From Brenneria sp. hezel4-2-4 (GTDB taxonomy: Bacteria > Pseudomonadota > Gammaproteobacteria > Enterobacterales > Enterobacteriaceae), in assembly GCF_013155275.1 (NCBI RefSeq), contig NZ_JABJXS010000012.1:1-64000 (forward strand): a DNA stretch of 64,000 nt, in the 5' to 3' direction. Below the pieces are notes generated by a model. That model ran no database searches. It was given only the letters and a program-made list of their open reading frames with translations, and was not told the DNA's origin. The translations under genes and the position numbers were made by a program. Below, piece by piece: positions 16,730 through 25,136 of the stretch. Position 1 is the first letter of the stretch; every line of letters begins with the position of its first letter.

Positions 16730-18139
16730 TTGCCTATATCGATAAAAAACACTTCAACCTGGCTGCATCTCGGAGCAGGCGCTTTCTTCCGCGCGCATCA
16801 GGCCTGGTATCTCAACCAGCTTCGCCAAAAGGGCGACGACCACTGGCACATGGCGTTATCCAACATCCGCAACAGCGCCACCCAAAAGACCCTGCAACAA
16901 CTTAAAGCCCAGAACGGGCGCTATACGCTCGAAACCCTCTCTCCTGACGGAGAACGCGGCTATGAAACCATTGACGCGGTGGATCAGATCCTGCTGTGGG
17001 ACAGCCGCCTCGCTTCAACCGTCGCCGTTGGCGCCGACCCAAACACAAAAATTATTTCTTTCACCGTTACCGAAGGCGGATACTTTTTGGATGATGACGA
17101 CCATCTTGATTTATCCCACCCCGCCATACAGGCCGACCTGCGTGATGAAGGTGAAATAAATACTTTATACGGCGCGCTGACGCTGATCCTGACCGCCCGC
17201 CGGCAGCAGCAAAGCGGCCCGGTGACTCTGCTGTGCTGCGACAACCTGCGTCAGAACGGCGACAGTTTTTCGCAGGGTATGCGGGAATTTCTGGCGGCAA
17301 AACAGCGCCCCGACCTGATGGCGTGGATGACTGAACAGACTACCGCGCCGAACAGTATGGTCGATCGCATCACCCCGAAATTCGACGATGCGCTCTATAC
17401 CCGGCTACGGCAACAGGGCATTACCGGCGACGCCGTTCCTCTGTCTTGCGAAAGCTTTGCCCGTTGGGTGATCGAGGATAATTTTGCCAGCGCGCGTCCC
17501 GCGCTCGAACAGGTGGGCGTCGAGTTTGTTGACGACGTTACGCCGGTCGAAGAGGCTAAAATTCGACTGCTCAACGCCAGCCACAGCGGCATTGCCTGGG
17601 CCGGGGCGTTACAGGGCCGGCGCTATATCGATGAAAGTCTGCCCGCGCAGGTGACGGACTGGATCCGCGATTACGTCCTACAGGATGTCAGCCCCTCCCT
17701 TGAGAAACGCGGCGTCGTTCTCGATCTGCCCACCGAATGCGACAGCGTATTGGCCCGTTTCGGCAATCGTTGGGTACGCGATACGGTCGCCCGGGTATCC
17801 TCCGACAGTATCGCCAAACTGCATGGTTTTATCGTCCCCACGTTAAAAGACAGCTACCGTCAAGAGCGCGTTCCACAGGCGACGCTGCGTCTGGCGGCGC
17901 TCTTTTTTCTCTTTATGCAACGACACCACAGGGGCGAACTGCCGTTCAGTTACGAAGATCGCGCCATTGACAGTATAGAAGTAGACCGTATTTTCAGCGC
18001 GGATGATCCGCTGGCCGTCTTTGCCGACCAGCCCGCGCTATTCGGCGTGGTGCGTCGTCACAAAGACTTTACCGATCATCTGCGCGCCGCCGTTGATGAG
18101 GTGCGGACAACGCTCCATGCGTCACCTGAGGGAATATGA
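16730..18139 (+). CDS. Mannitol/D-arabinitol-type polyol dehydrogenase
   Basis: The 469-residue protein belongs to the long-chain mannitol dehydrogenase family: WLHLGAGAFFRAHQAWYLNQL (Rossmann glycine motif), SFTVTEGGYFL, LLCCDNLRQNG, NSMVDRITP, and the C-terminal catalytic Lys-containing KIRLLNASHSG and the SIAKLHGFIVPTL region. Enzymes of this size (D-arabinitol 4-dehydrogenase, mannonate/tagaturonate reductases, mannitol 2-dehydrogenase) interconvert polyols and ketoses with NAD(P). D-arabinitol dehydrogenase is the best guess, not proven. Start TTG 16730 has AAGGA about 7 bases before it. A one-base gap separates it from the transporter gene. A LacI-type operator upstream suggests sugar-responsive control. 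Confidence 0.85.
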   Translation: MPISIKNTSTWLHLGAGAFFRAHQAWYLNQLRQKGDDHWHMALSNIRNSATQKTLQQLKAQNGRYTLETLSPDGERGYETIDAVDQILLWDSRLASTVAVGADPNTKIISFTVTEGGYFLDDDDHLDLSHPAIQADLRDEGEINTLYGALTLILTARRQQQSGPVTLLCCDNLRQNGDSFSQGMREFLAAKQRPDLMAWMTEQTTAPNSMVDRITPKFDDALYTRLRQQGITGDAVPLSCESFARWVIEDNFASARPALEQVGVEFVDDVTPVEEAKIRLLNASHSGIAWAGALQGRRYIDESLPAQVTDWIRDYVLQDVSPSLEKRGVVLDLPTECDSVLARFGNRWVRDTVARVSSDSIAKLHGFIVPTLKDSYRQERVPQATLRLAALFFLFMQRHHRGELPFSYEDRAIDSIEVDRIFSADDPLAVFADQPALFGVVRRHKDFTDHLRAAVDEVRTTLHASPEGI

Positions 18140-18140
18140 C

Positions 18141-18572
18141 ATGAAAAAACATTTGATCATTGTGCTGGGGACGATTGTCGCCGCAGCACTGTCCATATTG
18201 GCTCTCTATCGATGGCCGATTGCCCTGGGAACCCTGGCGGCATGGGTAACCACCGGCTCTTTCTTTTTACAGGTACTGCATATTATTCGTAATAAAGATA
18301 CCACCGGTATCTCGCTTGGCATGTACGCCGCACTGTTCTTTGGCGTTTCCTGCTGGACCGCTTACGGCTTTAAAGTACAGGATATGCCGGTCATGACCGC
18401 TAACGGCATCACCACGCTGTTGGCTATCGTGGTTATTATGTTGAAGCTCTACAACGAGCGTGAGGTAAAGGTGAAGCGCCCCGCGCCCCGTAGTGCGACG
18501 GGGAAAGCGCCATTGTCATCGTCCCCTAGCCCATTGCCGGTAACCGGAGCGCTTAAAAGCAAGCAGCTTTGA
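18141..18572 (+). CDS. SemiSWEET/PQ-loop family sugar transporter-like protein
   Basis: The 143-residue protein has an extra N-terminal membrane segment (LIIVLGTIVAAALSILAL), then the three-helix SemiSWEET unit: GTLAAWVTTGSFFLQVLHIIRNKDTTGISLGMY (the PQ-loop-like region with the KxTxGIS signature), FFGVSCWTAYGF, and ANGITTLLAIVVIMLKLYN, followed by a polar basic tail. SemiSWEETs work as dimers and move small sugars down a gradient. ATG 18141 has GAGGG 8 bases upstream and starts one base after the dehydrogenase stop, so the two are one unit and the transported compound is probably the polyol or its ketose. The long in-frame upstream extension overlaps the dehydrogenase and is not coding. Confidence 0.82.
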   Translation: MKKHLIIVLGTIVAAALSILALYRWPIALGTLAAWVTTGSFFLQVLHIIRNKDTTGISLGMYAALFFGVSCWTAYGFKVQDMPVMTANGITTLLAIVVIMLKLYNEREVKVKRPAPRSATGKAPLSSSPSPLPVTGALKSKQL

Positions 18573-18749
18573 ATCAATAACGACCCTCGGTTGAAGCGGC
18601 AAATTTTTCGATAGCTTGTCGTTAACCGAATAGGTCGTTGGCGTGGCCTGACCGCCCGTTGGGCAAACGCGCTTCCCACAGCGGTTTGCCGCTGACACGA
18701 CGACCGTTTCGCCTCTTAGCGCAGCCGCGCCTGATGATAAGGGCGCGCT

Positions 18750-19289
18750 TCACTCATAGGTAATCGCGGCAAACAGCAGATGCGCCTCCCCGGATGCGGG
18801 CAGGACGTCGATGACGTTGTCGTTCCACCATGCGCCCTGTCCGCGCGCGAACGACCTATCCCCCACTCGCCAGCGCCCGGCAATCACCCAGAAAACCCCC
18901 GCGGCGGCCTGCTGCGGCTGTCGGGTGGCGATTACCGTCGCCCGACACACCCCGCGGCGCGTCATAACATTGAAATCCAGGCTCTCCGGGCCGGACAAAC
19001 GGGCGTGCACCGCCGCCTCTCCGGCAAAAGCAAAAGGCTGGTGCAGCGCCAATTGCTGGTCAAACGCCCCCGGCGACGTCAGCGCCACCCCCTCGCCTTC
19101 CAATAGGGTAATCACCCGGTCTACCCCCGGGAAAAGAGAGAAAGCGCCGCTGGCAGCGATACTGGCGATACTGGCGCGCCACGCAAACGACGCCGACTGC
19201 GGCGGAAAACTGACGATTTCCCGCGTTTCGCCGCCGCCATTACGCCAGCGCGTCACCGGCAGGCTCTCGGTATCATAAAATTCGATCAT
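18750..19289 (-). CDS. hutD: HutD family protein
   Basis: The 179-residue protein has the HutD (DUF886) beta-barrel cupin-like pattern: VTRWRNGGGETREIVSFPP near the N-terminus, FAWRASIASIAASGAFSLFPGVDRVITLLEGEGV, and a C-terminal LLFAAITYE. HutD accompanies histidine-degradation genes and is thought to bind an intermediate and restrain the pathway; its exact action is unsettled. It is the last gene of the operon, 90 bases after hutG, with no strong T-tailed terminator but a GC-rich inverted repeat just beyond its stop (about 18721-18750). Confidence 0.88.
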   Translation of the reverse strand: MIEFYDTESLPVTRWRNGGGETREIVSFPPQSASFAWRASIASIAASGAFSLFPGVDRVITLLEGEGVALTSPGAFDQQLALHQPFAFAGEAAVHARLSGPESLDFNVMTRRGVCRATVIATRQPQQAAAGVFWVIAGRWRVGDRSFARGQGAWWNDNVIDVLPASGEAHLLFAAITYE

Positions 19290-19379
19290 GGATTACGCTC
19301 TGTTGGGTGCGGGGACGACGCGTCGTCCCGATGATTATGCCAAGTGTCCGAGGCGAATGTCCCTCATCGCGGCGCGTCG

Positions 19380-20186
19380 CTACCGGCCCTCACGGGCAAA
19401 CTCCAGCGCCGACTGTAGCATGGCCTGAAGATGGGTCTGTAGCAGTTGGGCTTTTTGCGGTTGCCAGCGCCAGGGCGGCGTTTCATCCATATAACTGCAC
19501 TGCGTCAGCTCCATCTGCACCGCATGTATTCCCTGGCTCGGCTGACCGTAGTGGCGGGTGATGTATCCACCGGTATAGCGTCCATTTTCCACCTGAGTGA
19601 ACGGCGCGGCGGCGCGAGCGATTGTCGCGATACGCTGCTGCAACGCGGGGGCGCAGCTCGCGCCTTTATTGGTGCCAATATTGAAATCGGGCAAGCGTCC
19701 GTCGAAAAACTGCGGCAAGAGAGAACGGATGGAATGCGCATCCCACAGCACGACCCTGGGGAATCGGGCCTTCAGGCGCAGCAACTCCTCGGCAAGCTTG
19801 TCGTGCCAGGGCTGCCAGTAGCGGCGGCGACGTGCCTGCACCTCATCGGGAGAGGGCGCGGCGCCCGGCAGATAAACCGGCCCGCCGTCAAAACGCGTCT
19901 CCGGACACAGCCCGGTGGTGGCCTGCCCCGGATAGAGACTGGCGCCATCCGGCGGACGGTTGAGATCGACCACATAGCGTGAGCAGGTGGCCTGTAGCCA
20001 TGACGCCCCCATCTGTCTGGCAAAGGCATAAAGCTGCTCGATGTGCCAGTCGGTGTCAGGCACACTCCGCGCTTCAGGCGTCAGGGCGCCGGCTACCTCA
20101 TCGGGCAGCCAGACGCCGGTATGGGGCATGGTGATAAATAACGGTTCGCTGCCCTGATGAAAAATGAACGGCGCTGGGGTAGTCAT
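19380..20186 (-). CDS. hutG: N-formylglutamate deformylase
   Basis: The 268-residue protein (from ATG 20186) matches the HutG/FGase family: FITMPHTGVWLPDEV, VPDTDWHIEQLY, YVVDLNRPPDGASLYPG, LWDAHSIRS (metal-site His) and CSYMDETPPW. It hydrolyses N-formyl-L-glutamate to formate and L-glutamate, the last step of the five-step Hut pathway, and pairs with hutF 16 bases upstream. The open frame runs far upstream into hutF, but GGGAG 9 bases before ATG 20186 and the conserved N-terminus set the start. It is GC-rich, like its neighbours. Confidence 0.92.
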   Translation of the reverse strand: MTTPAPFIFHQGSEPLFITMPHTGVWLPDEVAGALTPEARSVPDTDWHIEQLYAFARQMGASWLQATCSRYVVDLNRPPDGASLYPGQATTGLCPETRFDGGPVYLPGAAPSPDEVQARRRRYWQPWHDKLAEELLRLKARFPRVVLWDAHSIRSLLPQFFDGRLPDFNIGTNKGASCAPALQQRIATIARAAAPFTQVENGRYTGGYITRHYGQPSQGIHAVQMELTQCSYMDETPPWRWQPQKAQLLQTHLQAMLQSALEFAREGR

Positions 20187-20202
20187 GATGTCAATCTCCC
20201 GG

Positions 20203-21585
20203 TCAAATTTGTTGCAATAACTGCCGACGTACAGCGGCGAACGCCGCCAGCGCCGACGGATGCAGCAGGTGTTGACGATCAACCCGCTGCCGGCCGCCGG
20301 TCCACACCCGCTGCACCGCCGAACTGCGCGAACTGCCGAACAGATGGCCTGCCAGAATGTTGTCCGCCGGCAGCAGCGCCAGCGCCGCATGTTCGGCGTC
20401 CAGCTCCACCAGATCGGCGCGCTGGCCTACGGCAAGCCCGGCCACGTTACGGCCGCTGGCCTGCGCGCCGCCGTGCAGCGCACCCAGATACAGGCCGGCG
20501 GCGACGTCGGACTGCTGTCGGTCGGCGCAGACATTGCGCTGGCGGAACTGCAAACGCTGAGAATATTCCAGCATCAGTAGTTCTTCCGCGGCGCTGACGG
20601 CAACATTGCTGTCGGAGCCGATCCCCCAGTGGCCGCCATGCTGACGCCACTGGGGGAAGTCGAACATACCGTCGCCCAAATTGGCCTCGGTGGTGGGGCA
20701 CAGTCCGGCTACCGCGCCGCTGCCGGCCGCGCGGCGATACTCCGACTCCGTCATGTGGGTGGCATGGATCAGACACCAGCGGCGATCGACCGGCTGGTGC
20801 TCCAGCAGCCATTCGACAGGCCGCAGGCCGCTCCAGGCCAGGCAGTCTTCCACCTCTTTGAGCTGTTCGGCAACGTGGATATGGATCGGCGCCTCCGTAT
20901 CCATCTGTTTAATACCGGTCAACAGTTGCGTCAGGGCGTGTTCGGAGATAGCGCGCAGCGAATGCGGCGCTACGCCCAGCCGCACCTGACCGTCGCGCGT
21001 CAGCGACATCAATTGTTGCCATAGCGTAAGAAACTGTTCGGTGTCGTTGATGAAGCGCCGCTGCTTCGCCTCCGGCGGCTGACCGCCGAAACCGCTATTC
21101 TGATAGCACACCGGCAGCAGCGTCAGCCCGATACCGGTATGCTGCGCCGCGTTGATCAGGCTGCGGCACAGCGTCGCCGGATCGGCATACGGTTTACCGT
21201 CGGGCTGATGGTGCACATAGTGAAACTCGCACACCGAGGTGTAACCCGCTTCCAGCATTTCGCTGTACAACCAGGTGGCGACGATCTCAAGCTGCTCCGG
21301 TGAAATCTTCGCCGCAAAGTCATACATCAGGTTACGCCAACTCCAGAAGCTGTCCTGCTTCTGCTGCCGGTACTCCGTCAGGCCGCTAAACGCGCGCTGG
21401 AAAGCGTGTGAGTGCAGGTTGACCATTCCCGGCAGCAGCCAGCCGGCCTGTTCAACCTCGGGCGGGCGGCAACAGTCTGGGACAACCCGGCGGATCTCGC
21501 CCCGATCGTCCCACTCGAGCAATACGTCACGATGCCAGCCGTCATTCAGCAACGCGTGTTGGGCAAAAAGTTGATTCGCTATCAT
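20203..21585 (-). CDS. hutF: Formimidoylglutamate deiminase
   Basis: The 460-residue amidohydrolase has NLHSHAFQRAFSGL (HxH metal ligands, about residue 57), EFHYVHHQPDG, LGVAPHSLRAIS, IHIHVAEQLKEVEDC, LIHATHM and GIGSDSNVAVSAAEEL (metal Asp), all typical of HutF. It converts N-formimidoyl-L-glutamate to N-formyl-L-glutamate and ammonia, after which HutG finishes. Its start lies 43 bases after the ABC ATPase gene. hutH, hutU and hutI, which make the substrate from histidine, are not in this window. GC is very high, with extended open frames on the other strand that are shadows. Confidence 0.93.
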   Translation of the reverse strand: MIANQLFAQHALLNDGWHRDVLLEWDDRGEIRRVVPDCCRPPEVEQAGWLLPGMVNLHSHAFQRAFSGLTEYRQQKQDSFWSWRNLMYDFAAKISPEQLEIVATWLYSEMLEAGYTSVCEFHYVHHQPDGKPYADPATLCRSLINAAQHTGIGLTLLPVCYQNSGFGGQPPEAKQRRFINDTEQFLTLWQQLMSLTRDGQVRLGVAPHSLRAISEHALTQLLTGIKQMDTEAPIHIHVAEQLKEVEDCLAWSGLRPVEWLLEHQPVDRRWCLIHATHMTESEYRRAAGSGAVAGLCPTTEANLGDGMFDFPQWRQHGGHWGIGSDSNVAVSAAEELLMLEYSQRLQFRQRNVCADRQQSDVAAGLYLGALHGGAQASGRNVAGLAVGQRADLVELDAEHAALALLPADNILAGHLFGSSRSSAVQRVWTGGRQRVDRQHLLHPSALAAFAAVRRQLLQQI

Positions 21586-21628
21586 GGTGGTTTATTACCT
21601 GATGTAGAAAAAAGATCGGTCTGGCGTC

Positions 21629-22408
21629 TCAGTGCTGGGACAAGACCGACTGAAGAAACCGCTGGGTACGCTCGCCGCGCGGGGCGCCGAAAATCTGCGC
21701 CGGCGTCCCGGACTCAATAATGCCGCCGCCGTCCATCACCACCACCCGATCGGCGACTTCACGCGCAAACCCCATCTCATGGGTGACGACAATCATGGTC
21801 ATGCCCTCCTGCGCCAGTAATTTCATAACCTGTAGCACCTCGCCCACCAATTCAGGATCGAGCGCCGAGGTCGGTTCGTCGAACAGCATCACCGTCGGCG
21901 ACATCGCCAGCGCCCGGGCGATCGCCACCCGCTGTTTCTGCCCGCCCGACAGGCTGCCCGGCATGGCCTGCGCCTTGGCGGACAAGCCGACCTTTTCCAG
22001 CAGTTGCATCGCCTGCTGACGAACGGCGGCTTTGCTCATGTCGCGCAGCATCATCGGCGCCACGCAGATGTTCTCCAGCACCGATAAATGGGGGAACAGG
22101 TTGAAGGACTGGAACACCATGCCGACCTCTTTGCGCAATTGGTTGAGCTGAGGTTCGGCCAGCATCTTGCCGCCGCTGATCAGCGGCCGCCCGCACAGCG
22201 TGACATCCCCCTCTTCCGGGTGTTCAAGACCGTTGCAGCAGCGCAGAAAAGTGCTTTTCCCCGATCCGCTGGGGCCGATGATCACCACGACCTCCCCCGG
22301 GAAAACGTCGAAATCAATGCCGCGCAGCACCGTATTGTCGCCAAAACGTTTGCCAAGACGGCGGATGGTGATCACTGCGGGTGTCTCTGTGGATTGATGG
22401 TCGGTCAT
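21629..22408 (-). CDS. Amino-acid ABC transporter ATP-binding protein
   Basis: The 259-residue protein is a polar-amino-acid ABC ATPase: Walker [11 protein letters not shown]-loop [17 protein letters not shown], signature [15 protein letters not shown], Walker [21 protein letters not shown] and H-loop [15 protein letters not shown]. Its start overlaps the permease stop by a base. With the binding protein and permease upstream it forms a complete importer, and its position before hutF-hutG-hutD suggests it brings in histidine, urocanate or a formimino/formyl-glutamate. Confidence 0.92.
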   Translation of the reverse strand: MTDHQSTETPAVITIRRLGKRFGDNTVLRGIDFDVFPGEVVVIIGPSGSGKSTFLRCCNGLEHPEEGDVTLCGRPLISGGKMLAEPQLNQLRKEVGMVFQSFNLFPHLSVLENICVAPMMLRDMSKAAVRQQAMQLLEKVGLSAKAQAMPGSLSGGQKQRVAIARALAMSPTVMLFDEPTSALDPELVGEVLQVMKLLAQEGMTMIVVTHEMGFAREVADRVVVMDGGGIIESGTPAQIFGAPRGERTQRFLQSVLSQH

Positions 22409-23079
22409 TACTGCACCCCCTTCATATGATGACGTTTCTCAAAATAACGCAGCGCCACAACGGAAATGCCCGTCAGGATAAAGTACACGCCGGCCACCAC
22501 CAGATAGGTTTCCAAATCGCGGTAAGAGTTGCTGATTATCGTCGTGCCGGCCTGCATCACATCCTGAATGGTGATCAGGGAAACCAGCGCGGAGTTCTTT
22601 ATCAGCGCGATAAATTCATTGCCCAGCGGCGGGATCATGCGCACCAGCGCCTGCGGCAGAATGATTTTGTACATCGCCTGTACACCGGACATCCCCAGCG
22701 AGCGCGCCGCTTCGTTCTGACCGCGTTCGATAGAGGTAATCGCTCCCCGGACAATTTCCGAAATATAGGCGCTGGAATAAAGCCCAAGGCCGATAACGCC
22801 GCAGAAAAAGGACGGCAACATCACGCCAAAACGCGGCAGGCCGTAATACCAGATAAACAGCTGCACCAGCAGCGGCGTGCCGCGGATCAAGGTCACATAG
22901 GCGCTGGACACGGCATACAGTACGCGGCGCTGCGGGTTAAGCCGGGCGATGCCCACCAGCAGACCGAGCGAACACCCCACCAGCAGCGCGCACAGGGTAA
23001 TTTCGATAGTCACCAGCGTGCCGGCCAGCAGGGCGTCGCTGCTGGCGAATACCGGCGCAAAGTTCAGGTCTAGATTCAT
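22408..23079 (-). CDS. Amino-acid ABC transporter permease
   Basis: The 223-residue permease has about five membrane helices and the HisMQ-type features: [40 protein letters not shown], and the cytoplasmic EAA loop [23 protein letters not shown] that contacts the ATPase. Only one permease is encoded, so it probably works as a homodimer. It begins 63 bases after the binding-protein gene ends and overlaps the ATPase gene. Confidence 0.92.
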   Translation of the reverse strand: MNLDLNFAPVFASSDALLAGTLVTIEITLCALLVGCSLGLLVGIARLNPQRRVLYAVSSAYVTLIRGTPLLVQLFIWYYGLPRFGVMLPSFFCGVIGLGLYSSAYISEIVRGAITSIERGQNEAARSLGMSGVQAMYKIILPQALVRMIPPLGNEFIALIKNSALVSLITIQDVMQAGTTIISNSYRDLETYLVVAGVYFILTGISVVALRYFEKRHHMKGVQ

Positions 23080-23142
23080 AAAAATATCCTGCGATACGTG
23101 GCGGTTCTGCGAGCGTCATTTGACGCCCGCGGTGGTTACGCG

Positions 23143-23892
23143 TTAGCTGGCGGGAAACCATTTATCCATCAGACTCTGGTATACGCCGTTCGCCTTGAGC
23201 GCTTCGATGGCGCCGTCGATATCATCGCGCAGCTGCGGCAGATCTTTACGCACCGCGATCCCGTATTCTTCAGACGTCAGTTGGTCTTGTAGAATCCGTA
23301 CCCCGCCTTTGGTGCGCGCATATTGAAAGGCGGCCGGTTTGCCCGTCACCGCGGCATCGACGCGGCCGATGCTGACCAGGTTGAACATCTGCTGGTTTTT
23401 CTCCACTTCCACCAGACGCACCTCCGGCATATTGCCGTGCAGCCATGCCACCGACTTGGTGCCCACCTGAACGCTGGCGCTTTTACCTTTCAGGTCGTCA
23501 TGGGTTTTGATTGCGGCGTTGTCCTCTTTCACCACCACCACCAGCCCGCCGGTCAGATAGGGTTTGGTGAAGTTCACCACCTGCGCCCGTTCCGGCGTGA
23601 TGTAAATGCCCGATACCGCAATATCGGCCCGCTGTGAGGTCAGGTTGGGGATCAACCCCTTGAAGTCAACGTTTGTCCACTGCACCGGCCGATTCAACTG
23701 CTTGCCGATAGCCTCTACCAGTTCGATATCGAAACCGCTGAACTTGTTGTTTTCCATAAACTCCAGCGGTGGGAAAGTCGCATCCGTGACGGCTTTAATC
23801 GGTTCTCCCTGTTGTGCAAAGGCCAGACCGGAAACACAGGACAGTCCGATGGCGAACAGGGTGTTTAACAAAGCACGACGGGTAACTGACAT
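23143..23892 (-). CDS. Family-3 solute-binding protein of an amino-acid ABC transporter
   Basis: The 249-residue protein (from ATG 23892, with AGAGGA upstream) has a Sec signal peptide (LLNTLFAIGLSCVSGLAFAQQ) and the SBP_bac_3 fold: VTDATFPPLEFMENNKFSGFDIELVEAIGKQL, DIAVSGIYITPERAQVVNF (the Arg that holds the ligand alpha-carboxylate region) and a C-terminal YQSLMDKWFPAS. It acts in the periplasm and delivers an amino acid or related anion to the adjacent permease. The 5' extension to 23940 overlaps no signal and is unlikely. Confidence 0.9.
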   Translation of the reverse strand: MSVTRRALLNTLFAIGLSCVSGLAFAQQGEPIKAVTDATFPPLEFMENNKFSGFDIELVEAIGKQLNRPVQWTNVDFKGLIPNLTSQRADIAVSGIYITPERAQVVNFTKPYLTGGLVVVVKEDNAAIKTHDDLKGKSASVQVGTKSVAWLHGNMPEVRLVEVEKNQQMFNLVSIGRVDAAVTGKPAAFQYARTKGGVRILQDQLTSEEYGIAVRKDLPQLRDDIDGAIEALKANGVYQSLMDKWFPAS

Positions 23893-23944
23893 ACATTTTT
23901 TCCTCTGGTTAAACGACGTTATGGTTCCCCTACGGGCCACGACG

Positions 23945-24709
23945 TCAAAAATCTTTTAAGTGCTGATGAATACGTGCGACGGCTGCGGCCGTCATGCCAA
24001 TCAGATCCGCCTGCTTGCCGGCTACCCGCTGCGAAGGCGCCATCAGGCTCAGCGCGCCGAGTAGCTTGCGGTTGGGCGTCAATAACGGAAAACTGACGCC
24101 CCAGATGCCGGCATCCACTTCACTGTCGCTGTAGGCATAGCCCTGCTCACGGATCGCCTGTAACTGCTGCGCCACCGCGGCGCGCTGCTCGGGATGAGGA
24201 AACTCCAGCGGCAGAATGTGGCGCAACTCAGCCTCCGCCAGATGCGCCAACAGGCATTTTGCGGTCGCGCCGGCCCGCAGCGGCACGCTGCGCCCTTTTT
24301 CGAAAGAACAACGCAGCGACTGCGTCGCTTCAATCATGCTGACGCAGACGGCCTGCCGGTTAATCGCCACGGTGATGGCGACCGTCTCCTGAGAGGCATC
24401 GGACAGCCAGCGCATATCCTCCTGCGCGTACTGCGTCAGCAAAGCGGTTTCATCAAATCCCATTGCCAGTTGCAGACTCACCGGCCCCGGCGCGTACAGA
24501 CTTCCGATTTCCATGACGAACCCCCAACGCCGAAGGATCGCCAACTGACGGTACAACGTACTTTTGGCCAACCCGGTCATTTTCATCAGTTCGGTGGCGC
24601 TGGCCGGCCGGCCAAACTGCGCGATGGTTTTAAGGATCATCAGCACCCGCTCCTGCGCGGTGATGATCTCTTCCGCCTGATTGGCAACGGCATAAGACAC
24701 TTTCGGCAT
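23945..24709 (-). CDS. IclR-family transcriptional regulator
   Basis: The 254-residue protein has an N-terminal winged helix (VLMILKTIAQFGRPASATELMKMTGLAKSTLYRQLAILRRWGFV) and a C-terminal IclR ligand-binding domain (LRCSFEKGRSVPLRAGATAKCLLAHL, GIWGVSFPLL, GALSLMAPSQRV). IclR proteins bind small effectors such as organic acids. It is the first gene of a run with the ABC importer and hut genes (52 bases to the binding-protein start), so it probably controls them. A -24/-12 promoter lies 63-78 bases before its start. Confidence 0.9.
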   Translation of the reverse strand: MPKVSYAVANQAEEIITAQERVLMILKTIAQFGRPASATELMKMTGLAKSTLYRQLAILRRWGFVMEIGSLYAPGPVSLQLAMGFDETALLTQYAQEDMRWLSDASQETVAITVAINRQAVCVSMIEATQSLRCSFEKGRSVPLRAGATAKCLLAHLAEAELRHILPLEFPHPEQRAAVAQQLQAIREQGYAYSDSEVDAGIWGVSFPLLTPNRKLLGALSLMAPSQRVAGKQADLIGMTAAAVARIHQHLKDF

Positions 24710-24771
24710 GGTGGATCCCCGGTATGCGAATCAATGAAATCAGGTGACGGATATTACGCTGATATCACTAA

Positions 24772-24787
24772 AGCAGAGGTCATGCCA
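24772..24787 (-). promoter_or_regulatory. Putative sigma54 (-24/-12) promoter of the iclR-ABC-hut operon
   Basis: Read on the minus strand the site is TGGCATGACCTCTGCT: GG, ten bases, GC, with TGGCA and TGCT matching the sigma54 consensus TGGCACG-N4-TTGCW at most positions. It is 63 bases upstream of the iclR-type start and about 170 bases downstream of two NtrC boxes, a normal geometry. Confidence 0.6.
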
Positions 24788-24939
24788 TATTTTGGGAAAT
24801 AAATTCCCATATAATGAGAACAATCATAAATACAATGAATTAACCCGGATAAAAAATCAAAAAAGCTGGCCAAAAACCCACTATTCGGCGTGACGAAAAA
24901 AATTTTCCCGTCTGGCGATCGCCGACAGCGGCGTGGTGT

Positions 24940-24978
24940 TGCACCATTTTGATGAACGAAAAGCACCAAAATGGCGCA
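24940..24978. promoter_or_regulatory. Pair of NtrC-binding sites
   Basis: TGCACCATTTTGATGAA at 24940-24956 and AGCACCAAAATGGCGCA at 24962-24978 each match 12 of 14 fixed bases of the NtrC consensus TGCACCA-N3-TGGTGCA. Their centres are 22 bp apart, two helical turns, like the glnA enhancer. They point to nitrogen control of the minus-strand operon that starts at 24709. Confidence 0.65.
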
Positions 24979-25136
24979 TACGCTTTAGATTCTGACAGGG
25001 AGTTTCGCAGGACTTATGCCCAGGCTGCACGTCGACCGACGTACCGGTCATGCTGACGGCGGAGAAACGTTCGGGCGCGTTTCATCACCGCCTGGTTCAT
25101 TATTTGTGTAGTAAGAGACAGCGACGCCGGGGGATA

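Noticed and set aside
20260-21024. Long plus-strand open frames opposite hutF and other GC-rich genes
   Set aside because: They are shadows of strong minus-strand genes and have no family likeness or start signals.
24840-24870. Second sigma54-like motif (TTGGCC ... TTTTTTGA)
   Set aside because: The GG-to-second-element spacing is off by one and the -12 GC is missing; the site at 24772-24787 is better on both counts.
25000-25136. Possible small gene or IS fragment upstream of the SBP pair's end
   Set aside because: Short frames only; no transposase or protein likeness in any frame.
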